A DNA stretch of 64,000 bases from JAVVXB01 sp036651815. GTDB taxonomy: Bacteria > Bacillota > Clostridia > Christensenellales > CAG-138. The translations under genes were made by a program, and so were the position numbers. The stretch spans positions 1-64,000 of the forward strand of contig JAVVXB010000005.1 in NCBI GenBank assembly GCA_036651815.1. The letters are read 5' to 3'. Numbering within the stretch: position 1 is the stretch's first letter; each line of letters starts with the position of its first letter. Shown here in pieces: positions 7,420 through 16,440 of the stretch. Under the pieces are notes generated by a model that saw only the letters and a program-made list of their open reading frames with translations, did no database searches and had not been told where the DNA came from.

Positions 7420-8256
7420 ATGAATCATTTCCGCGAAAGCGCAGCCAGAGTCATCTTCTGCATTGCTGCGTGCGGTTGCATTCTGGCAGTGGCACTCATT
7501 ACAATATTTCTGTTTGCCAACGGCCTACCCGCCATCGGGAAAATCGGCATTTTTGATTTTTTGCTTGGAAAAACCTGGAAACCAGGTAACGATCTCTATG
7601 GCATCTTGCCCATGATCCTCGGCAGCATCTACGTAACCGCAGGTGCGCTGCTGCTAGGGGTTCCCGTTGGCATACTGACGGCCGTCTATCTAAGCCGTTT
7701 CGCCTCTGCACGCACCAAGTGGTTGCTGCGTCCAGCAGTGCAGCTACTGGCAGGCATCCCCTCGGTCGTCTACGGTTTTTTTGGTCTGGTGGTAATCGTG
7801 CCACTCATTAGCGGACGCGGCAGCATGTTAGCCGCATGCGTCATTTTAGGCATCATGATTCTGCCCACAGTAATTTCGGTCAGTGAAAGCGCGCTCAATG
7901 CTGCGCCGATAGGCTATTATGAAGGCGCGCTGGCGCTGGGCGTCACGCACGAACGAGCCGTGTTTTCCGTGTTGTTGCCCGCGGCCAGATCCGGTGTGAT
8001 GGCAGGCGTAATCCTGGGCGTTGGCCGCGCCATCGGGGAAGCCATGGCGGTTATGATGGTTGCCGGCAATCAGGCACGCATGCCAAAGGGACTGCTCAAG
8101 GGAGTGCGTACGCTTACAACCAATATCGTTCTCGAAATGGGATATTCCGCCGACCTGCACCGGGAAGCGCTGATCGCCACTGCGGTGGTGTTATTCGTCT
8201 TCATTTTGCTCATCAACGTGCTGTTCTCGCTAGCAAAGAGGAGGAACGAGGCATGA
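7420..8256 (+). CDS. pstC: Phosphate ABC transporter permease PstC
   Basis: A 278-residue inner-membrane permease with about six spans. It shows the family segments FDFLLGKTWKPGNDLYGILPMILGSIYVT, LAGIPSVVYGFFGLVVIVPLI and the ABC-interaction loop (EGALALGVTHERAVFSVLLPAARSGVMAGVILGVGRAIGEAMAVMMVAGN). It forms the phosphate channel with PstA. I set the start at 7420, 7 nt after GGGAGG; the longer frame overlapping pstS carries no homologous residues. The stop overlaps pstA by 4 bp. Confidence 0.96.
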   Translation: MNHFRESAARVIFCIAACGCILAVALITIFLFANGLPAIGKIGIFDFLLGKTWKPGNDLYGILPMILGSIYVTAGALLLGVPVGILTAVYLSRFASARTKWLLRPAVQLLAGIPSVVYGFFGLVVIVPLISGRGSMLAACVILGIMILPTVISVSESALNAAPIGYYEGALALGVTHERAVFSVLLPAARSGVMAGVILGVGRAIGEAMAVMMVAGNQARMPKGLLKGVRTLTTNIVLEMGYSADLHREALIATAVVLFVFILLINVLFSLAKRRNEA

Positions 8257-9083
8257 AACAAGCCAAGATATACGCGGCTGTTCTACGCACCGCGGTACGT
8301 ACAGCCGCTCTGCTGACCGCCGCCGTGCTGGTGGTGATCGTCGGATATATCCTCATTAAGGGAATCCCACAAATCACGCCCGACCTGTTCGCTTGGACCT
8401 ACAGCAGTGAAAACGTATCTCTGTTGCCGGCGCTCATCAACACGATCTTGATAACGCTGCTCTCCCTCGTCATCGCAGTGCCGCTCGGCGTGTTCGCCGC
8501 CATTTATCTTGTGGAATACGCCCGGCGTGGCAACAGGCTCGTGGAGCTTGTGCGCACCACGGCGGAGACACTCTCCGGCATTCCCTCCATCGTCTACGGT
8601 CTGTTCGGTATGCTGTTTTTCGTCACCACGATGAAGCTTGGGCTGTCGTTGCTCTCTGGCGCGCTAACGTTATCAATCATGATCCTGCCGCTCATTATGC
8701 GTACCACCGAGGAAGCCCTTCTGAGCGTACCGGACGCTTTCCGCGAGGGCAGCTTTGGTCTCGGTGCCGGACGGCTGCGCACCGTTTTCCGCATTGTGTT
8801 GCCAAGCGCAATCCCCGGGATTTTAACGGGTGTGATCCTTGGCATCGGGCGCATTGTTGGCGAAACCGCTGCGCTGATCTATACGGCAGGTACAGTTGCC
8901 GAGGTACCCCGCAATATTTTCAGCTCCACCCGAACCCTTTCTGTACATCTCTACGCGCTCTCGCAGGAGGGATTGTACCTCAACCAAACCTACGCCACTG
9001 CCGTTGTGCTGCTGCTGATCATCGTTGCGATCAATGCGCTGTCGGCTTTTGTCGCAAGAAGGATTGAAAAACGGCATGAATAA
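8253..9083 (+). CDS. pstA: Phosphate ABC transporter permease PstA
   Basis: A 276-residue permease with six predicted spans. Family hallmarks are GGIPQITPDLF-like residues near 40, LSGIPSIVYGLFGMLFF, and the EAA loop region EGSFGLGAGRLRTVFRIVLPSAIPGILTGVILGIGRIVGETAALIYTAG. It pairs with PstC. The start overlaps pstC by 4 bp and the end overlaps pstB by 8 bp (ATGAATAA), so translation is coupled. Confidence 0.96.
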   Translation: MKQAKIYAAVLRTAVRTAALLTAAVLVVIVGYILIKGIPQITPDLFAWTYSSENVSLLPALINTILITLLSLVIAVPLGVFAAIYLVEYARRGNRLVELVRTTAETLSGIPSIVYGLFGMLFFVTTMKLGLSLLSGALTLSIMILPLIMRTTEEALLSVPDAFREGSFGLGAGRLRTVFRIVLPSAIPGILTGVILGIGRIVGETAALIYTAGTVAEVPRNIFSSTRTLSVHLYALSQEGLYLNQTYATAVVLLLIIVAINALSAFVARRIEKRHE

Positions 9084-9825
9084 ATTTGATATTCAACAAC
9101 TGAATCTGTATTACGGTTCCTTTCAGGCACTGAGCAACGTTTCCCTATCCCTGCCGGAGCGGGAGATTACAGCCTTTATTGGGCCAAGCGGCTGTGGCAA
9201 GAGTACGCTGCTTAAGACTCTGAACCGCATGAACGATCTTGTGGAGGGCTGCCACATCAACGGACGGGTTACGCTTGACGGTGAAGATATCTACCGCGGC
9301 ATGGATGTAACACGCCTACGTAAACGCGTAGGCATGGTGTTTCAAAAGCCGAATCCATTTCCCATGAGCGTATACGACAACATCGCCTTCGGTCCGCGCA
9401 CCCATGGTATCCGTAGCCGCGCAAAGCTTGACGATATCGTGGAGCAGTCGCTCACCAACGCCGCCATCTGGGAAGAGTTGAAAGACCGGCTCAAAAAGGA
9501 TGCGCTGGGACTTTCCGGTGGACAACAACAGCGCTTGTGCATTGCCCGAGCGCTGGCTGTGGAACCCGAAGTACTGCTCATGGACGAACCGACCAGTGCA
9601 CTCGACCCCATCTCAACGAGTAAGATTGAAGATCTTGCCGTCTCGCTCAAGGAACACTATACTATCATCATGGTGACGCACAATATGCAGCAGGCCGCTC
9701 GCATCTCCGATCAAACTGCATTTTTCCTGCTGGGCGAAGTCGTTGAATTTGGAGAGACGGAAACCATCTTTTCCGTCCCGCAGGACAAACGCACCGAGGA
9801 TTATATTACAGGGAGGTTCGGCTAA
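9076..9825 (+). CDS. pstB: Phosphate ABC transporter ATP-binding protein PstB
   Basis: A 249-residue ATPase that powers PstSCA. Walker A is GPSGCGKST, followed by LLKTLNRMNDLVEGC, the Q-loop VGMVFQKPNPFPMSVYDNIAFGPR typical of PstB, the signature LSGGQQQRLCIARALA, Walker B VLLMDEPTSALD and the H-loop MVTHNMQQA. The ATG at 9076 lies within the end of pstA. The stop is 1 nt before the phoU start. Confidence 0.97.
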   Translation: MNKFDIQQLNLYYGSFQALSNVSLSLPEREITAFIGPSGCGKSTLLKTLNRMNDLVEGCHINGRVTLDGEDIYRGMDVTRLRKRVGMVFQKPNPFPMSVYDNIAFGPRTHGIRSRAKLDDIVEQSLTNAAIWEELKDRLKKDALGLSGGQQQRLCIARALAVEPEVLLMDEPTSALDPISTSKIEDLAVSLKEHYTIIMVTHNMQQAARISDQTAFFLLGEVVEFGETETIFSVPQDKRTEDYITGRFG

Positions 9826-9826
9826 A

Positions 9827-10480
9827 ATGAGAAAGACCTTTGATGAGCAGCTAAGCCTGCTGAACAAGGAATTGCTGACCATGGGTGCGCTTATTGAGCA
9901 TACCATTCAGGCCGCCAGCGAAGCGCTGGTCCATCAGGACGTTGACGCTGCCAACTGCGCCATTGCCTTCGATCGGGAGGTTGACCAAAAAGAACGCGAC
10001 ATCGAAACGCTCTGTCTAAAGTTGTTGTTGCAGCAGCAGCCGGTGGCGCGCGATCTTCGCCTCATCTCAGCTGCACTCAAGATGATTACTGACATGGAGC
10101 GCATTGGCGACCAGGCTGCGGATATCTCCGGTCTTGTACTGTATCTTGCCGGCAAGCCTTTCATTAAAACACTGGATCACCTTCCGCAGATGGCCGAGGC
10201 CGCCATCCGCATGGTGACCGGTAGCATCGATGCATTCGTGAAAAGAGATCTTGCCCTTGCCAAAACTGTCATCGCGATGGATGACATCATTGATGATTTG
10301 TTCGATATTGTCAAGGACGAACTGATTGCCCTCATTCGAGCCAACTCCGACAATGGCGAGCAGGCAATCGATCTGCTCATGATATCCAAGTATTTTGAGC
10401 GCATCGGCGACCACGCACAAAACATCGCCGAATGGGCAGAATATTCCATCACCGGCATTCACAAAGGAGCGGAGCTATGA
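9827..10480 (+). CDS. phoU: Phosphate signalling complex protein PhoU
   Basis: A 217-residue all-helical protein made of two three-helix bundles. It shows the repeated motif with conserved acidic residues (FDREVDQKERDIETLCLKLLLQQQPVARDLRLISAALKMITDMERIGDQAADI and DLLMISKYFERIGDHAQNIAEWAEY). PhoU restrains PstSCAB and signals phosphate sufficiency to PhoR. It starts one base after pstB with AGGGAGG upstream. The stop overlaps the response regulator by 4 bp. Confidence 0.96.
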   Translation: MRKTFDEQLSLLNKELLTMGALIEHTIQAASEALVHQDVDAANCAIAFDREVDQKERDIETLCLKLLLQQQPVARDLRLISAALKMITDMERIGDQAADISGLVLYLAGKPFIKTLDHLPQMAEAAIRMVTGSIDAFVKRDLALAKTVIAMDDIIDDLFDIVKDELIALIRANSDNGEQAIDLLMISKYFERIGDHAQNIAEWAEYSITGIHKGAEL

Positions 10481-11145
10481 TTGCTTATGTCGAGGACGAT
10501 CCAAATATTCGAGAGCTGGTGGTCTATACGCTGAATCAGACCGGGCTCTCCGCAGTGAGCTACGACGGTGCGCAGGCGTTCTATGCATCTCTTGCCGCAG
10601 CGCTGCCAGAGCTTGTTTTGCTCGATATTATGCTGCCCGGCGAGGACGGACTTTCCATACTGAAACATCTGCGCTCCACTCCACGCACCGCGCAGCTACC
10701 CGTGATGCTTCTTACGGCCAAGGGTGCTGAATACGACAAGGTGGCCGGCCTGGATCAAGGTGCGGACGATTACCTCGCAAAACCCTTTGGCATGGCCGAG
10801 CTAGTGGCCCGGGTTAAGGCTCTTCTCCGGCGTACCGCGCCAAAGACCGGCCCACGCATGCTCACAATCGGCACGCTTAGCATGGATCCCATCCGTCACA
10901 AAGTCTTTTCAGATGGAACTGAGCTTTTGCTCACCCGCAAGGAGTTTGCGCTACTCAACTACCTTATGGAAAATACCGGACGCACGTTTACACGTGAACA
11001 GTTATTGGAAATGGTCTGGGGCTACGATTATGAAGGCGGCACGCGCACGGTGGATGTCCATGTGCAGACGCTCCGAAGCAAGTTGGGATTAAGCGGCGCA
11101 CTGGTTGAAACCGTACGCGGCATCGGCTATCGGTTTGGGAGCTGA
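10477..11145 (+). CDS. phoB: Phosphate regulon response regulator PhoB/PhoP
   Basis: A 222-residue OmpR-type regulator. The receiver has the acidic pair in IAYVEDDPNIREL, the phosphoacceptor in VLLDIMLPGEDG and the Lys in DDYLAKPFG. The winged helix ends FTREQLLEMVWGYDYEGGTRTVDVHVQTLRSKLG and VRGIGYRFGS. Start 10477 overlaps the phoU stop (ATGA) and has AAAGGAG upstream. Position after phoU and before a PAS-containing kinase identifies it as the phosphate-starvation regulator. It probably binds the boxes upstream of pstS. Confidence 0.93.
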   Translation: MIAYVEDDPNIRELVVYTLNQTGLSAVSYDGAQAFYASLAAALPELVLLDIMLPGEDGLSILKHLRSTPRTAQLPVMLLTAKGAEYDKVAGLDQGADDYLAKPFGMAELVARVKALLRRTAPKTGPRMLTIGTLSMDPIRHKVFSDGTELLLTRKEFALLNYLMENTGRTFTREQLLEMVWGYDYEGGTRTVDVHVQTLRSKLGLSGALVETVRGIGYRFGS

Positions 11146-11150
11146 GTATT

Positions 11151-12812
11151 ATGAAAAAGCGGATCTTTTGGAATATTTTTCTCTCGGCGCTTACCGCCGC
11201 CCTGCTCATGGGTGCTGTGGTGATTTGGGCGCAATATCGCCTCTTTACCGACCGGATCTATGCGGAGCTGGCTTCAGAATGTACGCTGATTGAGCGAGGC
11301 ATGACTGTGGCCGCGACCGAAGACGCCTATTTCAGCGGCTTCTCTGCCGATACGCGCATCACGCTTGTGGCTGCGGACGGCACGGTGTTGCAGGACACTG
11401 CCTCCGACGTCACAAATCTCGATAATCATGCCGGGCGGCCAGAAATTGCCGCAGCATTGCAAAACGGTGCTGGAAAAATCACCCGCTATTCCAGCACCCA
11501 GTTGACCACAACACTGTATTACGCAAAGCGGCTTGCCGACGGACGGGTTCTGCGCATCTCCGCCGCACAAAAAAGCGTGCTGGGCATGATCGACGCCATG
11601 TTTACGCCCATGTTGCTGATTCTTCTTGCAATCATGCTTGTCTCCGTGCCGCTTTCACGGTTGCTGGCAAGGCGCATTGTGGCCCCCATCAACGCGCTGA
11701 ATCTTGATCAGCCCCTCGCCAGCACCGCATATGATGAACTTGCGCCACTGCTGACCCGCATGGAACACCAAAGGCGTAAAATTGAGGACCAGTTGATTGA
11801 TCTAACCGATCGGCAGCGGGAATTCACCGCTGTTTCGGAGCATATGCGGGAAGGATTGCTGCTGTTGGACGGTGATTGCAACATCCTCACCATCAACCAC
11901 AGCGCTGCGGAAATATTCGGCACATCGCCACGTGCAGTCGGCGGCAGCTACATCCTATCGTTGAACCGCAGCACAGCGCTTCAAAGCGCACTGGATTCCG
12001 CCAAAGCCAACGGCACCGGTGAAGGATTGCTGCAGCAAAACGGACGCTGCTATCAGTTGCTAACAAACGCTGTCTACAACGCAAGAGCACTGGCCGGCAT
12101 GGTGCTGCTGATTTTGGACGTGACTGAGAAAGAAAATGCGGAGCGCAGCCGGCGTGAATTCTCCGCCAATGTATCCCATGAGCTAAAAACGCCGCTGACC
12201 TCCATCGTAGGCTATTCCGAAATCATGAAGGACACCGTGGCAAAGCCCGAGGACACCCCCCGCTTCGCCGCAAAAATCTACGATGAGGCTCTCCGGCTCA
12301 TTGCGCTGATTGATGATATCATCCGTCTTTCACAGTTGGACGAGCAACGCTCGCTGCCCCAAAAAGAGTCTGTGGATCTGTTGCAAATCTGTCAAACTGT
12401 CTGTACGCGCTTTGCAGCGTCAGCAGAAAAGGCGGGTGTCGTCCTGGCCCTGTCTGGATCATCCGCCACAATGCAGGGGATTCCAAAGGTGCTGGATGAG
12501 ATGGTACACAATCTTGTAGACAACGCAATCAAATATAATCACGTAGGCGGACGGGTAACCATCGATATTGTATGCGAAGATGGACGCAAAAAGCTGACGG
12601 TGCGGGACACCGGCACCGGCATTGCGCCCGAACATCAAGTGCATGTGTTTGAAAGGTTCTATCGGGTGGATAAGAGCCACTCCAAGGAAACCGGCGGCAC
12701 CGGTCTTGGTTTATCCATCGTCAAGCACGCAGCGGAGGCGCATGGCGCAACCCTGTTCCTGAGCAGCCTGCCCGGCCGCGGCACTGCCATCACAGTCTCG
12801 TTTCCCGGCTAA
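11151..12812 (+). CDS. phoR: Phosphate regulon sensor histidine kinase PhoR
   Basis: A 553-residue kinase. It has an N-terminal span (residues 5-27), an extracytoplasmic domain of about 115 residues, a second span (about 145-168) and a short linker. A PAS domain follows (about 225-320), then the H-box FSANVSHELKTPLTSIVGYSEI and the HATPase domain (VHNLVDNAIKYN, VRDTGTGIAPEHQVHVFERFYRVDKSHSKETGGTGLGLSIVKHAA). PhoR phosphorylates PhoB when Pst/PhoU signals phosphate shortage. Its last 102 bp overlap the convergent nadD-yqeK gene, so no terminator lies between them. Confidence 0.93.
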   Translation: MKKRIFWNIFLSALTAALLMGAVVIWAQYRLFTDRIYAELASECTLIERGMTVAATEDAYFSGFSADTRITLVAADGTVLQDTASDVTNLDNHAGRPEIAAALQNGAGKITRYSSTQLTTTLYYAKRLADGRVLRISAAQKSVLGMIDAMFTPMLLILLAIMLVSVPLSRLLARRIVAPINALNLDQPLASTAYDELAPLLTRMEHQRRKIEDQLIDLTDRQREFTAVSEHMREGLLLLDGDCNILTINHSAAEIFGTSPRAVGGSYILSLNRSTALQSALDSAKANGTGEGLLQQNGRCYQLLTNAVYNARALAGMVLLILDVTEKENAERSRREFSANVSHELKTPLTSIVGYSEIMKDTVAKPEDTPRFAAKIYDEALRLIALIDDIIRLSQLDEQRSLPQKESVDLLQICQTVCTRFAASAEKAGVVLALSGSSATMQGIPKVLDEMVHNLVDNAIKYNHVGGRVTIDIVCEDGRKKLTVRDTGTGIAPEHQVHVFERFYRVDKSHSKETGGTGLGLSIVKHAAEAHGATLFLSSLPGRGTAITVSFPG

Positions 12813-13967
12813 ACAGTCAACTTTCTCCCCCTGCTCCTGTAGCTGCAAAAGCGCCCGTTCGGATGCCGGATGAAATTGTCCCCCCCTTCCCGTCCCGGTC
12901 ACCAATGCCTTGCTGCGGATCAGCGCCAGCAGCAGGGCCGCATCCGGCCCCTGCTCAATGGCTGCGCGATATTCCTCCACGCCCGGATACGTCCGGTTTG
13001 GCTCAATCAGATCCGCAAGGTAGACGAGTTTGTCCAGCAACGTCATGTCACGATCCCCAGTCGAATGTAGTCGGATAGCACGTAGCACGTGTTGATCCGT
13101 CACACCATACTGTGTGAGTGCAATCACAGCCCCCGCAAACGCATGCCACACGGGCACAATTTCCGTATCATCCCCGCTGAGGACAGAGAGCGTCACCGGA
13201 TCGAGACACTTGGCGCAGTCATGCAGCAGCGCAGCAATCTGCGCCTTTTCTGCCGGAGCATGCCAACGGTACGCAAGCATCGCCGCAGCTTGCACAACCC
13301 CCATGGTATGAATGTACCGTTTGTTATACAGTGCTTTTTTTAATATCTGCTGCATCCTGCGGATGGTGGATGAGAAATATACGCCGGATTCATAGCAATA
13401 CCGCTCCACCTCCGGCGGAACCAGATTGAAGATGGGCAAGCCAGCCTCAAGCCGATCTCGTATCTCCGTGGACGAGAGCTTTTGCACCTGAGATGGAAGA
13501 AATAACACCTCGGCGCCAAATTCGTTTTGCAGATGCGCTGCGGCAGCTGCGTCGGTTTCCTCTTGCCCCAGTCGGGGTATGCAGGCAATTTTCGCCAGTT
13601 GCATCACCACGTCCGGCCGATACCAGTTCGGCAAATCCAGTAGCATATCACTACCCAGGATCAAATATAACGTGCAATCGTCAGCCATATTCCGGAGCGT
13701 AACGAGGGTATCGGCCATATAGCTCTTGCCATCGCGCATGAGTTCGAGATCACAGGCAATTATACCGTCCAAATTCTCCACCGCAAGCCGCACCATCTGC
13801 AATCGATCCGCCGCGCTTACACCGTGATCCACCGTCTTATGCGGAGGATCGGCCGCAACCATCAGCAACACACCGTCCAACGCAAGCTTATCCCGCGCAA
13901 GCACCGCCATTTCGATGTGCGCACAGTGGATTGGATTGAATGTACCGCCAAGCACGCCCAATTTCAT
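12711..13967 (-). CDS. nadD: Fusion of nicotinate-nucleotide adenylyltransferase (NadD) and YqeK HD hydrolase
   Basis: A 418-residue two-domain protein. Residues 1-200 are NadD (GGTFNPIHCAHIE nucleotide-binding loop; SSTEIRDRL), which makes deamido-NAD+ from nicotinate mononucleotide. Residues 205-385 are a YqeK-type HD domain (YIHTMGVVQAAAMLA, AALLHDCAKCLD, HAFAGAVIA, LDKLVYLADLIEPNR). This family hydrolyses diadenosine tetraphosphate. The two genes are usually separate neighbours; here they are one frame. The last 35 residues or so run antisense through the end of phoR and look unlike YqeK. AGGAGG precedes the ATG. Confidence 0.92.
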   Translation of the reverse strand: MKLGVLGGTFNPIHCAHIEMAVLARDKLALDGVLLMVAADPPHKTVDHGVSAADRLQMVRLAVENLDGIIACDLELMRDGKSYMADTLVTLRNMADDCTLYLILGSDMLLDLPNWYRPDVVMQLAKIACIPRLGQEETDAAAAAHLQNEFGAEVLFLPSQVQKLSSTEIRDRLEAGLPIFNLVPPEVERYCYESGVYFSSTIRRMQQILKKALYNKRYIHTMGVVQAAAMLAYRWHAPAEKAQIAALLHDCAKCLDPVTLSVLSGDDTEIVPVWHAFAGAVIALTQYGVTDQHVLRAIRLHSTGDRDMTLLDKLVYLADLIEPNRTYPGVEEYRAAIEQGPDAALLLALIRSKALVTGTGRGGQFHPASERALLQLQEQGEKVDCLAGKRDCDGSAAAGQAAQEQGCAMRLRCVLDDG

Positions 13968-14158
13968 AAAAATATCCTCCTATGGCCATTATAATATGAA
14001 ATGCTGAAAAAACCAAAAAATATTACGTCCTGTGCGGCTCTTTGCGTTTTCCCGAATACTTCCATGACCGAAATCGACCGGATTGGAGACACTATCCCCA
14101 TACCAAAAATGCGATTTGCTGCATAGGATGGTAGGAAGAAGAATGGGAGACGCACACA

Positions 14159-14890
14159 ATGCTCACTTATGCGATCGGAACCAACCAATATGATATTGAC
14201 CTGGGCGGCCTGCTGTCGCGCCGGCTGTCTCAGTGCGGGTGTGTGTGTGGGCTTGCCAGCACAGACGGAAGCGTAACCGTAACCGTGCAGGACGGCGAAT
14301 CGGTCAAGCTTCTGGCCGATGCACTTACCATGTTGCTTTGCCGCGATTTGCAGTATTTTGAATTGACACATTATGTGGATGCACTGCCGCTGAGTCTCTC
14401 CGAAAAGCAGGCGGTTTTGACCAGTACGCTGGATATGGCGCGTTCGCTGGAACAACCGGCACGTATACGGGATGGGCTTGTCCGCTACCTTGGCGAGGAG
14501 CATCGGCTGAATTTAGAAGGCTACATGCGCTTTCGTATGCGAGATCAAGTTGAACGCTGGCGCGAAAGCATCGATCATGCCGCCGCTGAGCAAATTCTTC
14601 GGCGGGAATACACCGAGCTGCTCGGCGTATTAAGTTCCTTTGTGCAGACCGAGGAGCCACAGGCGGGTGAACTGTCCATCTGTATCCATCCGGATGGTAG
14701 CTGCACGCTCACCGACGATATGAACGCACATATTGAATATGTGGATTGCTCCGAGGATGGCATCATGAGTCTGCTGGTTGGCATGGCACCAACCCAGCTC
14801 ACGGTCTACGACCTCTCCGGCGGCGCTGGACAGCGGCTGACAGATGCCATCCGGCGCGTGTTTGCGGGACGCGTCAAAATCTATCGCTGA
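14159..14890 (+). CDS. ytxC: YtxC-family putative sporulation protein
   Basis: A 243-residue protein. The central segment LNLEGYMRFRMRDQVERWRESIDHAAAEQILRREYTELLGVLSSFVQTEEP matches the conserved core of YtxC-like proteins of endospore formers. The family function is not known beyond its association with sporulation. No signal peptide or membrane span is visible. The GGGAG ribosome binding site precedes the ATG by about 10 nt. It stands alone between convergent nadD-yqeK and a lipoprotein gene. The match is from memory of the family pattern. Confidence 0.72.
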   Translation: MLTYAIGTNQYDIDLGGLLSRRLSQCGCVCGLASTDGSVTVTVQDGESVKLLADALTMLLCRDLQYFELTHYVDALPLSLSEKQAVLTSTLDMARSLEQPARIRDGLVRYLGEEHRLNLEGYMRFRMRDQVERWRESIDHAAAEQILRREYTELLGVLSSFVQTEEPQAGELSICIHPDGSCTLTDDMNAHIEYVDCSEDGIMSLLVGMAPTQLTVYDLSGGAGQRLTDAIRRVFAGRVKIYR

Positions 14891-14909
14891 TTGATTTGGC
14901 ACCGCCCAT

Positions 14910-14997
14910 ACCGATGCTCCGCGCATGATTCCTTCACGTTTAGTGGGAATCATGTCCGCGCCAACTGGCCACCCGCACCGATGCTCCGCGCATGATT
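14910..14997. repeat. 21-bp exact direct repeat and 9-bp inverted repeat
   Basis: Positions 14910-14930 and 14977-14997 are identical (core CCGATGCTCCGCGCATGATT). Overlapping the first copy, CATGATTCC (14924-14932) pairs with GGAATCATG (14946-14954) to form a hairpin. It may end the ytxC transcript. The purpose of the direct repeat is unknown. Confidence 0.75.
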
Positions 14998-15035
14998 TCA
15001 TTCTCCCTGCCCTCCATTCAAAATTCTTGCAACTT

Positions 15036-15065
15036 TTTACAGGTTTGTGTAGTGTTAGGTATAGA
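15036..15065 (+). promoter_or_regulatory. Putative sigma-A promoter of the serpin gene
   Basis: TTTACA (15036-15041), an 18-nt spacer and TATAGA (15060-15065), followed by AAAGGAG upstream of the ATG at 15090. Confidence 0.5.
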
Positions 15066-15089
15066 ATCGAAAAAGGAGAATGAATTTCT

Positions 15090-16376
15090 ATGATAAAACG
15101 AATGACGATTTGGCTGACTATCGGCGTCCTGCTGCTGTGCGGCTGTGCCCCCCAGACCATTGCAAAAGAGGAGACCATGAGCGAGGAGGTCAATCTAACC
15201 GAACCACTGGCGACGGATAATAGCGCCACAGCGGCCCCGACGGACGAAATCGTGCAGTCAGCCGCGCCGGACGCATTGGCGCAATTTGCTTGCGCACTGC
15301 TGGGTCAGGCGCTTGAAACAAGCGGAAATAACCCTGTCGTCTCTCCGCTTTCCGCCTATCTGGCGCTATCCATGGCTGCAAGCGGTGCGGACGGCATCAC
15401 CAAGAACGAATTCTCCACGTTGCTGCACGGAGATCCCGAAACGTTGAATGACGTCTGCGGTGCGTTGCTTGCGTCGCTGCAAAAAACAAATGGTAGCACG
15501 AAGCTGACCATCGCTAATTCCGTTTGGTCAGATGAAAGCGCCAATATTCAAAAGTCCTATCTCACGCTGCTCAAAGATGTCTATGCTGCAGACGCGTTCT
15601 CCGCGCAATTGAACAGTGACAAAACGCGTAATGCAATCAATGCCTGGGTCAAGGAAAAAACCAACGGCCTAATCCCCACCTTGCGAAAAGACAACTATGC
15701 GGATGATACGATGTTGGTGCTACTCAATACCCTCTATCTGAACGCCAAATGGGACAATCCTTTTTGGGGTCAAATGACAGAGGATCATGACTTTATAAAA
15801 GCGGACGGCACGAAGGTTTCCAGTCCCTTTATGAACGATCGCGAATGCCATCGTGATTATCTCTCGATCGATGGTGCAGAGGGCATTCTGCTACCCTATG
15901 ACGACGGCAAGACGGCCTTTGTCGCATTGATGCCAACCGATACAAGGACTGCGCGGGAATTGGCCACCGCGCTGACTGCAGAGACGCTCGCAGCAGCAAT
16001 CGCCTCCCGTGCCGAAGCATTTATGAATCTGTCTCTGCCAAAGTTTGCGGTGGATTTCACCCTCGATATGAATGATCCACTGAAAAAGCTGGGACTTACC
16101 TCCGCTTTTAATCCCAACAGTGCAGACTTTTCTAAGATGGGTTCGTCTGCCCAAGGCAATCTGTTTCTTTCCAGCGTGCAGCAGATTGTGAAGATTATTG
16201 TGGATGAAAAAGGTACAGAAGCTGCGGCTGTCACCGAAATTGCCGCTGCGGGCATGGCACTCAACCCCGAGCAGCCCAGAGAACTGATGTTCGACCATCC
16301 CTTTGTATACGCGGTGGTTGATCTCGACAGCGGCGCACCACTGTTCATCGGCGTACTGGACGAACCCCAAGCATAA
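15090..16376 (+). CDS. Lipoprotein serpin (serine protease inhibitor)
   Basis: A 428-residue serpin anchored as a lipoprotein (signal peptide with LLLCGC lipobox near residues 15-20). Recognisable serpin segments are NPVVSPLSAYLALSMAASGADG, NALNAWV-like NAINAWVKEKTNGLIPTL, VLLNTLYLNAKWDNPF, LPKFAVDFTLDMNDPLKKLGLTSAFNPNSADFSKM and FDHPFVYAVVDLDSGAPLFIGVL. The hinge of the reactive loop is DEKGTEAAAVTEIAAAG, with small residues as required for inhibitory serpins. Counting from hinge Glu P17 places Met at P1 and Ala at P1', suggesting elastase- or subtilisin-type targets. It is monocistronic with its own promoter and terminator. Confidence 0.93.
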   Translation: MIKRMTIWLTIGVLLLCGCAPQTIAKEETMSEEVNLTEPLATDNSATAAPTDEIVQSAAPDALAQFACALLGQALETSGNNPVVSPLSAYLALSMAASGADGITKNEFSTLLHGDPETLNDVCGALLASLQKTNGSTKLTIANSVWSDESANIQKSYLTLLKDVYAADAFSAQLNSDKTRNAINAWVKEKTNGLIPTLRKDNYADDTMLVLLNTLYLNAKWDNPFWGQMTEDHDFIKADGTKVSSPFMNDRECHRDYLSIDGAEGILLPYDDGKTAFVALMPTDTRTARELATALTAETLAAAIASRAEAFMNLSLPKFAVDFTLDMNDPLKKLGLTSAFNPNSADFSKMGSSAQGNLFLSSVQQIVKIIVDEKGTEAAAVTEIAAAGMALNPEQPRELMFDHPFVYAVVDLDSGAPLFIGVLDEPQA

Positions 16377-16400
16377 CCCAGCCTTTATGCGGACAATCAA

Positions 16401-16440
16401 CAGAGCGCGGCCGAAGAATCGGCCGCGCTCTGCTTTAATT
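16401..16440 (+). terminator. Rho-independent terminator after the serpin gene
   Basis: A perfect 14-bp stem (16401-16414 with 16419-16432), AGAA loop and a short T-rich tail. Confidence 0.85.
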
